DNA of 64,000 nt. It comes from Deltaproteobacteria bacterium HGW-Deltaproteobacteria-13 (GTDB lineage Bacteria > Desulfobacterota > Syntrophia > Syntrophales > Smithellaceae). The stretch is taken from positions 1-64,000 of the forward strand of contig PHBJ01000010.1 of NCBI GenBank assembly GCA_002840555.1. The letters run 5' to 3'. The notes under the pieces were generated by a model, which worked only from the letters and a program-made list of their open reading frames with translations, did not search any database and was not told where the DNA came from. The position numbers and the translations under genes are program-made. This document shows, piece after piece, positions 18,113 to 26,209 of the stretch (position 1 is its first letter; every line of letters starts with the position of its first letter).

Positions 18113-19081
18113 TCATCTTTTTATTTCTCCGGGGAGGATGTAGACGTAGGGCTTGCGGAGGATTTTCAGATGCAGAAAACGGTCAATCTTTCGAAAGGCC
18201 AGATATACTCTCCATATCAGAGCGTCTTCCTTGTAATAGGAAACAATCTCCTTTTCGGTGATCGGGGCAATGCCGAATTGCGCGCCCTCATTGGCAAAGA
18301 AACTGTTGGCCGCGGCGATGAGCATGGGAATATATTCCGGGCGCTGTTCTTTGTAAAAATTGGCGATCAGATCAATCGTCACTTTGCGGAAATCATAGTA
18401 GCGGTTCATGACTTCTTCGAGAAAAAACAACCGAATCAGCCAGACCAGAAATGACGGCGTGCTCCGGAGAAACAGTTCCGGATTCAGCTGTTCGATGCCT
18501 TCTTTGCGCATGAGCGGCGTACCCGTATCGATATAAAAGAGTTCTGTTTTTTCGGTAACCGGCTTGCCTTCCTGATAATCTTTAACTGCCCAGTTGGATA
18601 TCTGGCCGTCGATCCCGAACGTAAGCGACGGCCGCTCCCGATTGGACGCAAACACTTTCCTGAGGTCTAGAAGCACGCACAAAAAAAGCAGGCGCACGGA
18701 ATTTTCATCAAGCCGCTGAATCAGCGCATTGCCGATGGACGTCGGGGGAAGCTTCTCCTGCGCCACATAAATGACGCTGTTGCCTTTGCCGGGAGTCACT
18801 CTTGCCGATGAGGATTCCGGAACATGGATGCCGATTCCGCCCAGTTCCGCGGTATATTCCGCGAACAGGCGTTCATAGGTTTCCATTTCATCCAGCGACC
18901 GGAAGATCGGCATGCGTTTGTAGGCAATATTTTCCTGGCCGGGATGGTTGATGATGAAGATGGTGCTCATCTCGCCATAGCCGATGATCCTTGCGGGTAT
19001 TTTGCTGCAATCGGGGTTCTGCGGGTCCAGCCCCGCTTCAAATCCTTCCAGAAGTCCGGCGTCAATTTTGTCTTTCAGCAT
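18113..19081 (-). CDS. Kinase-fold-like protein coupled to aminotransferase (DUF6206-like)
   Basis: This is a 322-residue soluble protein. The start ATG overlaps the stop of the upstream aminotransferase in ATGCTGA, so the two are translationally coupled. IIGYGEMSTIF followed by IAYKRMPIF looks like the glycine loop and lysine of an aminoglycoside-phosphotransferase/protein-kinase fold, and YIDTGTPLM resembles its metal-binding Asp motif, but the catalytic HxD loop is not evident. I therefore call it kinase-like without a defined activity; I think it matches a family annotated as DUF6206. Its job is presumably tied to the aminotransferase substrate. Confidence 0.7.
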   Translation of the reverse strand: MLKDKIDAGLLEGFEAGLDPQNPDCSKIPARIIGYGEMSTIFIINHPGQENIAYKRMPIFRSLDEMETYERLFAEYTAELGGIGIHVPESSSARVTPGKGNSVIYVAQEKLPPTSIGNALIQRLDENSVRLLFLCVLLDLRKVFASNRERPSLTFGIDGQISNWAVKDYQEGKPVTEKTELFYIDTGTPLMRKEGIEQLNPELFLRSTPSFLVWLIRLFFLEEVMNRYYDFRKVTIDLIANFYKEQRPEYIPMLIAAANSFFANEGAQFGIAPITEKEIVSYYKEDALIWRVYLAFRKIDRFLHLKILRKPYVYILPGEIKR

Positions 19082-20334
19082 AATTGAAGAAACCTTTTGG
19101 TGTCCGTGATGGCAAGGTCAAGTCTTTCAATAATCTCCTGCGCCACGGATCTTTCGATATTCAGCGGCGGCAGAAGCTGGCTTACGGTTTTGTTGTTGTT
19201 CGCGTAAATGCTCAGGATGCCGTGATCGTAGGCAACTTTGGTCATCACGGGTCCGCAGAGGTCGTTGACCATCTCGATGCCCATCATCAGCCCGAGCTGT
19301 CTTAAGCCGACAAGGATTTCAGGATGTTTTGTCCGGAGCTCTTCGAAGCTCTTTTTGAAGAAGGCGGCAAGTTCGTTGACATGTTCCAGAAACGCGGGGC
19401 TGGCTGTGATCTCCAGCACTTTCATGGCCACGGGGCAGCCGACTTCCGCGCCGCCGAATGTGGAAATATGAATAAACGGATTTTTGTGGAAAAAGGTTTG
19501 CAGTTCGTCGTTGAAGCACGTTGCGCTCATCGGGTAAATGCCGCCGGACAGTCCTTTTCCAATCACCATGATGTCGGGGGTTGTTTCAAAATGTTCGATT
19601 CCCCAGAATTTGCCTGTACGGCCCAGCCCGGTCTGCACTTCGTCAATGATCAGCAGTGCGCCTTTCTTTTTGCAAAGGGCTTTGACGAAAGGGTAAAAAC
19701 TTTTTTCGGGAACGGGCATGCCGTAGGTCGCGGGAATGGTTTCAAAGATGACTGCGGCGGTTGTTTCATCAAGCTCTTTGGCAAGAGCTTCCCGGTCGTT
19801 GAAGGGCACCTGGACAAAGCCGGGCATATTGGGTCCGAACGGCGCGCGGTATTGTTCATCGCCGGTGGCCAGCGCAAGCCCGGTATGGCCGTGATATCCG
19901 CCGGTCGCGGATAGGATCTTCGTCCGTCCGGTATAGCCTTTGGCCAGTTTGATGGCCAGATCGATGGCCTCGCCGCCGCCCACGCCGAAAACGGTATAGT
20001 TCAGGCCTCCGGGCGAGAGCGCGGCCAAACGCTCGGCCAGCCTTGCTCGCTGCTCGCTGATGAAATGATGATTGCCAATGTCGAGTTCGCCCACCGATTC
20101 GATCAGCGCCTGAATGATCTGCGGATTTCTGTGCCCCAGATTAAAAACACCGCCGTTGCAATGGCAGTTGATCAGCCTCTTCTCGCCCGAGGCATCCCAG
20201 ACATAAGGCCCTTCTCTCTTTCCGAAGACAAAGTCAATGTCCACACTTTTGAAAAATTCGGCTTTCCCCGAGGAAACATGTTTTGAAAATCTGGAGATGA
20301 TTTTCTCTTTAGGATCTCTTCCAATATATTTCAT
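19075..20334 (-). CDS. PLP-dependent class III aminotransferase
   Basis: This 419-residue enzyme starts at 20334 (MKYIGRDPKEKI), with AGGAAGG upstream. Fold-type I features are present: GVGGGEAIDLAIKLAK, YHGHTGLALA, LIIDEVQTGLGRTGKFWG (PLP-binding Asp) and VIGKGLSGGIYPMSAT, with the Schiff-base Lys in GKG. The family moves amino groups from omega-amino acids or amines to 2-oxo acids. It is clearly paralogous to the enzyme at 40269-41540 (both share the IYPxSAT and PFIHxSTFGG stretches). The coupled kinase-like gene downstream sets it apart. Substrate not determined. Confidence 0.93.
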   Translation of the reverse strand: MKYIGRDPKEKIISRFSKHVSSGKAEFFKSVDIDFVFGKREGPYVWDASGEKRLINCHCNGGVFNLGHRNPQIIQALIESVGELDIGNHHFISEQRARLAERLAALSPGGLNYTVFGVGGGEAIDLAIKLAKGYTGRTKILSATGGYHGHTGLALATGDEQYRAPFGPNMPGFVQVPFNDREALAKELDETTAAVIFETIPATYGMPVPEKSFYPFVKALCKKKGALLIIDEVQTGLGRTGKFWGIEHFETTPDIMVIGKGLSGGIYPMSATCFNDELQTFFHKNPFIHISTFGGAEVGCPVAMKVLEITASPAFLEHVNELAAFFKKSFEELRTKHPEILVGLRQLGLMMGIEMVNDLCGPVMTKVAYDHGILSIYANNNKTVSQLLPPLNIERSVAQEIIERLDLAITDTKRFLQLC

Positions 20335-20519
20335 GAATAAACCTTCCTGATTAGGAGTATGGATCTTGCAGCCCGGCATCAGCCGGGGAAAACCGCCTTG
20401 ATAGTTCCCTCCTTTCTTAAAGGAGGGTTAGGGTGGATTTTTCAAATCCCCCTCACTTCCCCTTTAGGAAAGGGGGAAGACGTTCCGATCATCACTTCAT
20501 TCGATCTCAACGAGTCTCA

Positions 20520-21101
20520 TTAGTATTTAAGCTGTTTCGACTGAAGTGAATTAATCTGATCCGCGAGCTTATGCTGGTTGGCGTCAAGCATCTTGATCTG
20601 ATTCGCCAGTTTCAGTTCGTCTGCCTCAAGGCCGTTGAGCTTGACCTGATCGGCCTGATTAACCTTATGTACGTTCGACCTCAAGAATTTAAACTGGTTT
20701 GACAACTTGTATTCATTAGCCTTCAGGTTGTTGATCTGATCGGCAAGCTTATGTTCATTCGCCTGCCAGTTCTTGTGCTGCGTCGCGTCGAATTTCCCCT
20801 GACGTGATTCCCCTTTGATCTGGTTCCAAAATTTAATCTGAGATGACTCAAACATTTTAATCTGCTCGGAGAGCTTTATCTGGGACGCGTTCATATTTGC
20901 CCAATCCAATGGCATCGCAGTTTTATGCTGTACCGCTTCGCCGCGAACAGGCGTTTTTGATTCCGCCGCAATAAGATCGGTAACGTTGACGCCCAGGGAA
21001 GTCCCCAGAGAGGCAACAACGGTAGCGACGCTAATGGCTTTCATGACGGGGCTTTTTTCGGGAGCCTTTGGCTGTGATTTGTCTTGTTTTTTTTGTTTCA
21101 T
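20520..21101 (-). CDS. Membrane-anchored or secreted coiled-coil protein with 14-residue repeats
   Basis: This 193-residue protein starts at 21101, with AAGGAG eight bases upstream. A basic N-terminus (MKQKKQDKSQPKAPEK) is followed by one hydrophobic segment (MKAISVATVVASLGTSLGV), an uncleaved anchor or signal. From residue ~80 the chain is built of 14-residue units such as ANEHKLADQINNLK and ANQHKLADQINSLQ, two heptads each, with Leu/Ile at core positions, so a long coiled coil is expected. No family is recognised. Its start lies inside the 3' end of the YkgJ gene (71-bp overlap), so the two are probably translated in a coupled way. Confidence 0.8.
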   Translation of the reverse strand: MKQKKQDKSQPKAPEKSPVMKAISVATVVASLGTSLGVNVTDLIAAESKTPVRGEAVQHKTAMPLDWANMNASQIKLSEQIKMFESSQIKFWNQIKGESRQGKFDATQHKNWQANEHKLADQINNLKANEYKLSNQFKFLRSNVHKVNQADQVKLNGLEADELKLANQIKMLDANQHKLADQINSLQSKQLKY

Positions 21102-21801
21102 GGTCTTGTCTCCTTTCCGAGTTGTTGGCCCAGGCTTCAACAGCCTGAATGTGGATTAACATTTTATCGTCTATACTTTCGGGTATCGATATATTCAGCT
21201 TTTCGCAGAAGGCGGCTGCAATGGCATCCACATCGGCAAATCCGATGTCCCCATGGCGTTCACCGCCGGCAAAATTCTGAATCACACTGACGATGGCATT
21301 TTGTTTCTCCGGTTCAGCCGCCTCTTCTTCCAGTATATGGCACAGTTTCCAAAGTAGATCGAGATACTTGTCGGCGGCATCCATGAAAGGACGGGCGCCC
21401 TGCGCGTCGAGATACGCCGTAATCACGCCGTTATCGCTATAAACACCCTTACAATCCTGATCCGGCTCGATCTCGGAGAAGGTTTCCTCTCCCGACGCCA
21501 GAACGTGACGGCCCAGCGGGTATAAACGGCAGACGAGCGGGCGATCAGGATGAACGCCGCATCCCCTGGCATCAAGGAAGACGCAGGCGCCGTCTTCTTC
21601 CCAGTTCAGAACGGTTCCGCTGTCGTGGGTGTAGCGGTCAATGAACCCGGCAGTGGACAGGCCCCGGTTGGCGGCAAGACGCGCGACTTCGTAAGGGTTG
21701 ACCTGGATTTTCTTGTGGCGGCAGCAAAGAAGACATTGCGAACACAAGAAGAAAAAAGGCGTCTCCCGGTTTAGTCCTGTTCTGCGAATCGGCAAGCTCA
21801 T
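21031..21801 (-). CDS. YkgJ-family cysteine cluster protein
   Basis: This is a 256-residue protein. The CSQCLLCCRHK motif near residue 20, together with CVFLDARGCGVHPDRPLVCRLYPLG further on, makes the eight-Cys pattern of the YkgJ (CxxCxxCC) family (PF03692), thought to bind Zn2+ or an Fe-S cluster. Biochemical roles of the family are mostly unknown; some members sit beside peptide or flagellin modification genes. It overlaps the downstream coiled-coil gene by 71 bp. The C-terminal tail (residues ~225-256) is basic and lies in the overlap. Confidence 0.88.
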   Translation of the reverse strand: MSLPIRRTGLNRETPFFFLCSQCLLCCRHKKIQVNPYEVARLAANRGLSTAGFIDRYTHDSGTVLNWEEDGACVFLDARGCGVHPDRPLVCRLYPLGRHVLASGEETFSEIEPDQDCKGVYSDNGVITAYLDAQGARPFMDAADKYLDLLWKLCHILEEEAAEPEKQNAIVSVIQNFAGGERHGDIGFADVDAIAAAFCEKLNISIPESIDDKMLIHIQAVEAWANNSERRQDHETKKTRQITAKGSRKKPRHESH

Positions 21802-22159
21802 AGTTTGATAAGAACTCCCTCTTTTGTGTAGGAATGGAATGTAGAAATATAAAACTGTCGGCCTTCTACGTCAAGGGAAGATTTAAGGGGGAATAAGACA
21901 GTTTTAAGATTTAAGTAATTAAGTAGTTAAGAAATAACCGTGAAGGGCGAAGAGTGAATGGAAAAACCTCCTCTGTCATTCCCGCGCAGGCGGGAATCCA
22001 GGAAAAATGTTTAAAGTAATTAAGTGAAGAAACAGCCGTTTTAAGTTTTAAGTAATTAAGTAGTTAAGAAAAGAAACGTGAAGGGTGAAGGGGGAAAAGA
22101 AAAGTCCACCCCCGTCGCGGCAGATCTTTGACCTAATGAATTAAGAACAACATATATAT
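21802..22159. repeat. Reversed composite repeat array (no gene)
   Basis: From 21896 to 22108 the sequence consists of TTAAGTAATTAAGTAG, GTGAAGRG and related units: the reverse complements of the CTTAACTA and TTCACYN units seen before 15 kb. A CATTCCCGCGCAGGCGGGAATC palindrome lies at about 21976-21998. No gene is seen. Confidence 0.75.
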
Positions 22160-23614
22160 TTAATATTTTTGATCTCGCATGGAGACCACATAATAAATAC
22201 CATTTATATTAGCAATACTATCACGGACAAATTCCCGCATGGATTCAGGTGAATAGTTTTCCAACTTGGCATCCTGAACTTCGCGGGCAAGAGCAATTTT
22301 CAATGATTCTTCAGGCGATTTATAAAGACTAATGCCTCCGAACACATTCCAATGCCGGCTCTTGTCTGAACTATCTTCCTTGTTGCCGGGGAGGAGAAAG
22401 TTTTCCAATGCAATGGACGAGGGAAGCAAATTTTTAGGAATGGAATGAACCCATCCAAAAGGTATTCGAATAGCCTCATCCAAAAGACCGACAGCGGCCA
22501 GTTTGTCATTATTTTTTATTTGCAGGGCTTTGCGAAATAATAGAATCATCGGAAGATTATGGTTTTCAACTGTGACATCAGTTAGTTTTCTTGTGGTCTT
22601 GGAAACTGCGCGGAGATAACGACGATCATATTGCGCGTATAGCACCAATCGCTCGAAATCATTTTTTTTGTTTGTTGACTTGTAATATTGCCATTTAATC
22701 CGATCGGCATAATTCTCGAGTTTTAATAAATCTCGCGGAGGAGAGAGATTTTCCAACCGGAGGTCCATGGATAAGTCCGAACTGATATATTGATCTATTT
22801 GTTTAAAAATCTTGTCAGCATTCTCTTTGCCGCCTTTGAATTCTCTAAAAGTTTCGGATTTCAACAACGAACGAAGATGATCTCTAAAATATAGAATTTT
22901 TTGAATGAATGGTGTTTGTTGATTATAGAAAAGTGTTTCGGCATCCTCAGTGAGGCTGATAACTTCCAGCAGTAAATTGAAAAATTGACCTTTTTCTAAA
23001 AGAGTCTTGCAGAGTTTTGTTTTACCTTTCAGATACTCAATTTCTACAGGTTCTAAGAAATCCTTTCTTTTTTCATAAGCAATACTAAACCTGACGGCTT
23101 CATCATATATTTCTCGTACTAATTCCAACTGATAAGGTGAATATGAATCATTGATTATGCCCGATAAGAAACTGAGGGGCGAATCGTTTGGTATAATATT
23201 GGGTAAAGTAAAAACGGGGCGTTGAAGATATTCGTTCCTGGGATGATATTTAAAAAGTTCACGCGCACGCGGGTAGGCTTCACTGCCTTTATTAAAACTG
23301 TCGGCCGCCTGATAAGGATTTTCAACTTTATAAAGCTGCTGAAGGATGAGGATATCTTCATTGTCAATAAGGCCATTGTGATTTACATCTATCTTAAAAG
23401 CTATACGGTCTGAATAATCATGAGGAGAACGCACAAACTTAATCAGAATTTCCTCATCTTGTTTATTCCAACGATTATCTTCGTTGAGGTCACCGAGCAT
23501 TATTAATTCCGCGGTTAGGGGAACACGAACCGTTGGAAAACCAAGATAGATATAAATTCCTGCGCCGGACAAAATGAAAACAGCGACAATAAAAATAATA
23601 TAACTTTTTTTCAT
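22160..23614 (-). CDS. Membrane-anchored protein with dockerin-like EF-hand pair
   Basis: This 484-residue protein has one N-terminal membrane segment (YIIFIVAVFILSGAGIYIYLG). Residues ~40-95 hold two Ca2+-loop repeats, DLNEDNRWNKQDEEIL and DVNHNGLIDNEDILIL, spaced as in type I dockerin domains. The rest (~390 residues) is mainly alpha-helical with no known family. Dockerins usually bind cohesins on cellulosome-like scaffolds; no cohesin is seen in the window, so the pair may simply be a Ca2+-stabilised module. A good AAGGGGAAAATT start is present. It probably faces the periplasm. Confidence 0.8.
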   Translation of the reverse strand: MKKSYIIFIVAVFILSGAGIYIYLGFPTVRVPLTAELIMLGDLNEDNRWNKQDEEILIKFVRSPHDYSDRIAFKIDVNHNGLIDNEDILILQQLYKVENPYQAADSFNKGSEAYPRARELFKYHPRNEYLQRPVFTLPNIIPNDSPLSFLSGIINDSYSPYQLELVREIYDEAVRFSIAYEKRKDFLEPVEIEYLKGKTKLCKTLLEKGQFFNLLLEVISLTEDAETLFYNQQTPFIQKILYFRDHLRSLLKSETFREFKGGKENADKIFKQIDQYISSDLSMDLRLENLSPPRDLLKLENYADRIKWQYYKSTNKKNDFERLVLYAQYDRRYLRAVSKTTRKLTDVTVENHNLPMILLFRKALQIKNNDKLAAVGLLDEAIRIPFGWVHSIPKNLLPSSIALENFLLPGNKEDSSDKSRHWNVFGGISLYKSPEESLKIALAREVQDAKLENYSPESMREFVRDSIANINGIYYVVSMRDQKY

Positions 23615-23669
23615 AATTTTCCCCTTGAAAAGAGGATCAGTGCGCTAAGCTTGTTCTCAACGAGTGTCA

Positions 23670-24110
23670 CTAATGTTTTAGCATCAATGGAATTGCAATT
23701 GCCGCAATGATGCCGACAACCATGAGTGTGATTCCAATGATGCAAACTATTCCCAGAAATTTCCAGAATGATTTCTGGTAGGAAAGTGCCGATGCCATTT
23801 CAGATTCCATTTTATTGTTCAGGTAACGATTGAGCGCTGAGGAGTACTTGAAAAGGTATATTGACGGAATGATGTAAAAAAACGAAAATAGTATATAAAT
23901 TGGCCCCATAAAAGGCGGAATCTTGGCACTTCCTTCTGTCGGTAATAAATTGCTTGCCAACATTATAAATATTCCCATCAGCACCATGAACCCGGCCATG
24001 ATAAAACCCATGATGGATAAAAATTTTGTCCACATCTTTGTCGAACGCAGATAATCAATCATTTGACCGGTTACTTTTAAAGCTGGAGACATAACTTGTT
24101 GTTCGTCCAT
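23670..24110 (-). CDS. Small membrane protein (DUF5362-like)
   Basis: This 146-residue protein has about three to four hydrophobic helices: residues ~30-55 (FLSIMGFIMAGFMVLMGIFI), ~65-90 (MGPIYILFSFFYIIPSIYLF) and ~118-143 (FLGIVCIIGITLMVVGIIAA). The layout matches small integral membrane proteins annotated DUF5362. It is 55 bp from the dockerin-like gene, on the same strand and upstream of it, so they could share a transcript. Function unknown. Confidence 0.7.
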   Translation of the reverse strand: MDEQQVMSPALKVTGQMIDYLRSTKMWTKFLSIMGFIMAGFMVLMGIFIMLASNLLPTEGSAKIPPFMGPIYILFSFFYIIPSIYLFKYSSALNRYLNNKMESEMASALSYQKSFWKFLGIVCIIGITLMVVGIIAAIAIPLMLKH

Positions 24111-24541
24111 AAACGTACCCCCTTATTTTATTATTTAAAACATTGATATTGTGTTGGTGTGGATCTTTATTTGTAAGAATTGCTTTTCGAATAATAAAGA
24201 ACAACAACTTGTGTGTCAAGGAGGAAAAGAGAAAAGAAGTTTTAAGTAATTAAGATTTAAGTAGTTAAGTAAAGAAATGTGAAGAGTGAAGAGTGATGAG
24301 TGAAGTGTGAATGGGGAAAAGAAAAACTGTTCTAAGTTCTAAGTTCTATGTTCTAAGTTCTATGTTCTAGGTTCAAGGTTAAAAAAACAGTTTTAAGATT
24401 TAAGTTTTAAGTAATTAAGTAGTTAAGAAAAGTCCACCTCCGTCGCCACGCGACACCCCCGCCAGCGGGGGACAGAAACGAGGGACAGCGCTCTGTCTTT
24501 TTCACTTTCGTCGGTGTTTTTCTTTTGTCTTCTTGTGTGTT
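24111..24541. repeat. Reversed composite repeat array (431 bp, no gene)
   Basis: TTAAGTAATTAAG units, GTGAAGAG units and an eight-unit run of the reversed GAACNTW heptamer (24326-24380) fill 24238-24430. After them GGGGGACAGAAACGAGGGAC (24468-24486) repeats a string found at 25930-25948. There is no gene. Confidence 0.8.
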
Positions 24542-25720
24542 TCAAATCGCCCCCAATTCTTTTAAGCTCTCTTTAATTCCCAGTACGCGCGCGCCACTGT
24601 TAATCGGGTAGCCGGTATCCGTCATGGGGCAGACAACCCAGGCCCGCTCCGGCTTCAATGCTTTGACTGTGTCGGCAAATCCCCGGGAAAGATGCGGCGT
24701 CAGGGAGGCCTTGATCTCAATTGCCAGGCGTCTTTTCCCCCGGACTAAAACAAGATCAATTTCCTCGCCTGATGATGTTCTATAGAAAAAAGGCTGCCAT
24801 AGGGGTAACGCCGCAATAATTTGTTCAATACACCAGCCTTCCCATGATGCTCCGAATACAGGATGCCCGTAAAGCTCTGTCATGCTGTCAATCTCTAAAA
24901 TGGTGTGTAAAAGCCCGCTGTCGCGAAGATATATCTTGGGTGATTTGACCAGGCGTTTTTTCAGGTTGATCTCCAATGGCGGCAAAACGCGCACCATAAA
25001 GGTCTGCTCCAGAATATCAAGATATTTGCGAACGGTGTTGTGGGATATGTCCATTGATTGACCTATTTTCGAAGCATTAAAAATGCAGCCGTGATAGTGC
25101 GCGATCATTTTCCAAAAGCGCGACATAACCGGCATAGGCATGGTAAAGCCAAAGGATGGAATGTCGCGGCTCAAATAATCCTGAATCATATCTCTTCGCC
25201 ATGCATCGCTTTGCGCGTCTTCCCGCGCGAGAAACGCGGGCGGGAAACCTCCTCGCCACCAATGTTTATTAAAATCACGATTCTTATCGCTTTTATCGTT
25301 CTGAAGTTCCGACCAGGTAAAAGGCGTCAGTTCAATGTAGTGGATGCGTCCGGCAAGCGTTTCACCGCCCTGCCTGATAAGATCACGCGATGCGGAGCCC
25401 AGGACAAGAAATCGCCCCGGTCGCCTGTCCTTGTCTATTAGCGCTCTTAAAAGCGGGAAGAGATCAGGCCGTAATTGTACTTCATCTATGCAGATTAATT
25501 GCCGGGTGTGTTCTCCAAGAAATAATTCCGCATCGGCAAGCTTGCGCATGTCCGACGGAAGTTCCAGATCAAGAAAGAGGGCCTCTTTATTTTTCTGCAG
25601 AATGTGACGCGCCAGTGTTGATTTGCCGCATTGACGCGGACCAATCAGTGCTGTAACCGGATTATGTTGCAAAGAATTTTGTATTTCACCGGCTTTGCTT
25701 CGTTCTATATATCTTTGCAT
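24542..25720 (-). CDS. AAA_14/DUF4143 family ATPase
   Basis: This 392-residue protein has Walker A GPRQCGKSTLAR at residues 27-38 and Walker B RQLICIDEVQ near 80. The C-terminal DUF4143 half includes the EIDLVL...LAIEIKAS segment, a PD-(D/E)XK-like fold remnant or active nuclease motif. Such ATPases are very common stand-alone genes in genomes of anaerobes and are thought to be of accessory or toxin/defence type; no specific function is proven. It is flanked by repeat-rich sequence on both sides. The ATG at 25720 has AAGGTG upstream. Confidence 0.9.
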   Translation of the reverse strand: MQRYIERSKAGEIQNSLQHNPVTALIGPRQCGKSTLARHILQKNKEALFLDLELPSDMRKLADAELFLGEHTRQLICIDEVQLRPDLFPLLRALIDKDRRPGRFLVLGSASRDLIRQGGETLAGRIHYIELTPFTWSELQNDKSDKNRDFNKHWWRGGFPPAFLAREDAQSDAWRRDMIQDYLSRDIPSFGFTMPMPVMSRFWKMIAHYHGCIFNASKIGQSMDISHNTVRKYLDILEQTFMVRVLPPLEINLKKRLVKSPKIYLRDSGLLHTILEIDSMTELYGHPVFGASWEGWCIEQIIAALPLWQPFFYRTSSGEEIDLVLVRGKRRLAIEIKASLTPHLSRGFADTVKALKPERAWVVCPMTDTGYPINSGARVLGIKESLKELGAI

Positions 25721-26209
25721 ATTGTCACCTTGCGTTACAATTTACAAAGATAATATCATGAAATATTTCTTTTGTCAGCTAATTTTTCTATCCCAAATCC
25801 CGCGCAGCTATCAATTGAAGATTCACCCTCCCTCAATCCCTCCCCTCAAGGGAGGGAAGAAAGATGTGTTTACTATTCCGCGGCGCCACCAATTGTAAAG
25901 TTTTTAATGCCCGCCTTTTGTAAAGGAGCGGGGGACAGAAACGAGGGACAGCGCCCGGTTAGAGGCAGTTGTTGCAAAAAATGCAACAGTTGCCTTCCGA
26001 GTAAGTTCAACTTCACTTTAAACATTGCGTAAATGACGAGATATAACTGACTTATCTCGTTCGAATAAATCAGCCAATTGATTCAGGCTCAGCCAGACGG
26101 TATCTTGTTGCAGGTGTCAATCACGATAGGCCTCTGCACTCAAGGGAGAGGAGGTTTTCCGGATTCCCGCCTGCGCGGGAATTACATTTTTTTGTCTTTT
26201 AATACTGCA
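25721..26209. other. 489-bp gap without a gene
   Basis: It contains a CCTCCCCTCAAGGGAGGG palindrome (25838-25855), the GGGGGACAGAAACGAGGGAC string (25930-25948), a hairpin at 25964-25994, and an ATTCCCGC..GCGGGAAT palindrome (26162-26181). No plausible gene, promoter or RNA was found. Codon-like frames here have no ribosome binding sites. Confidence 0.5.
25964..25994. other. Hairpin in gene-free gap
   Basis: GGCA-GT-TGTTGCA pairs with TGCAACA-GT-TGCC around a five-A loop: 11 bp with a two-base internal mismatch. No U tract follows on either strand, so a terminator is unlikely. It may be a small mobile repeat or RNA structure. Confidence 0.4.
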
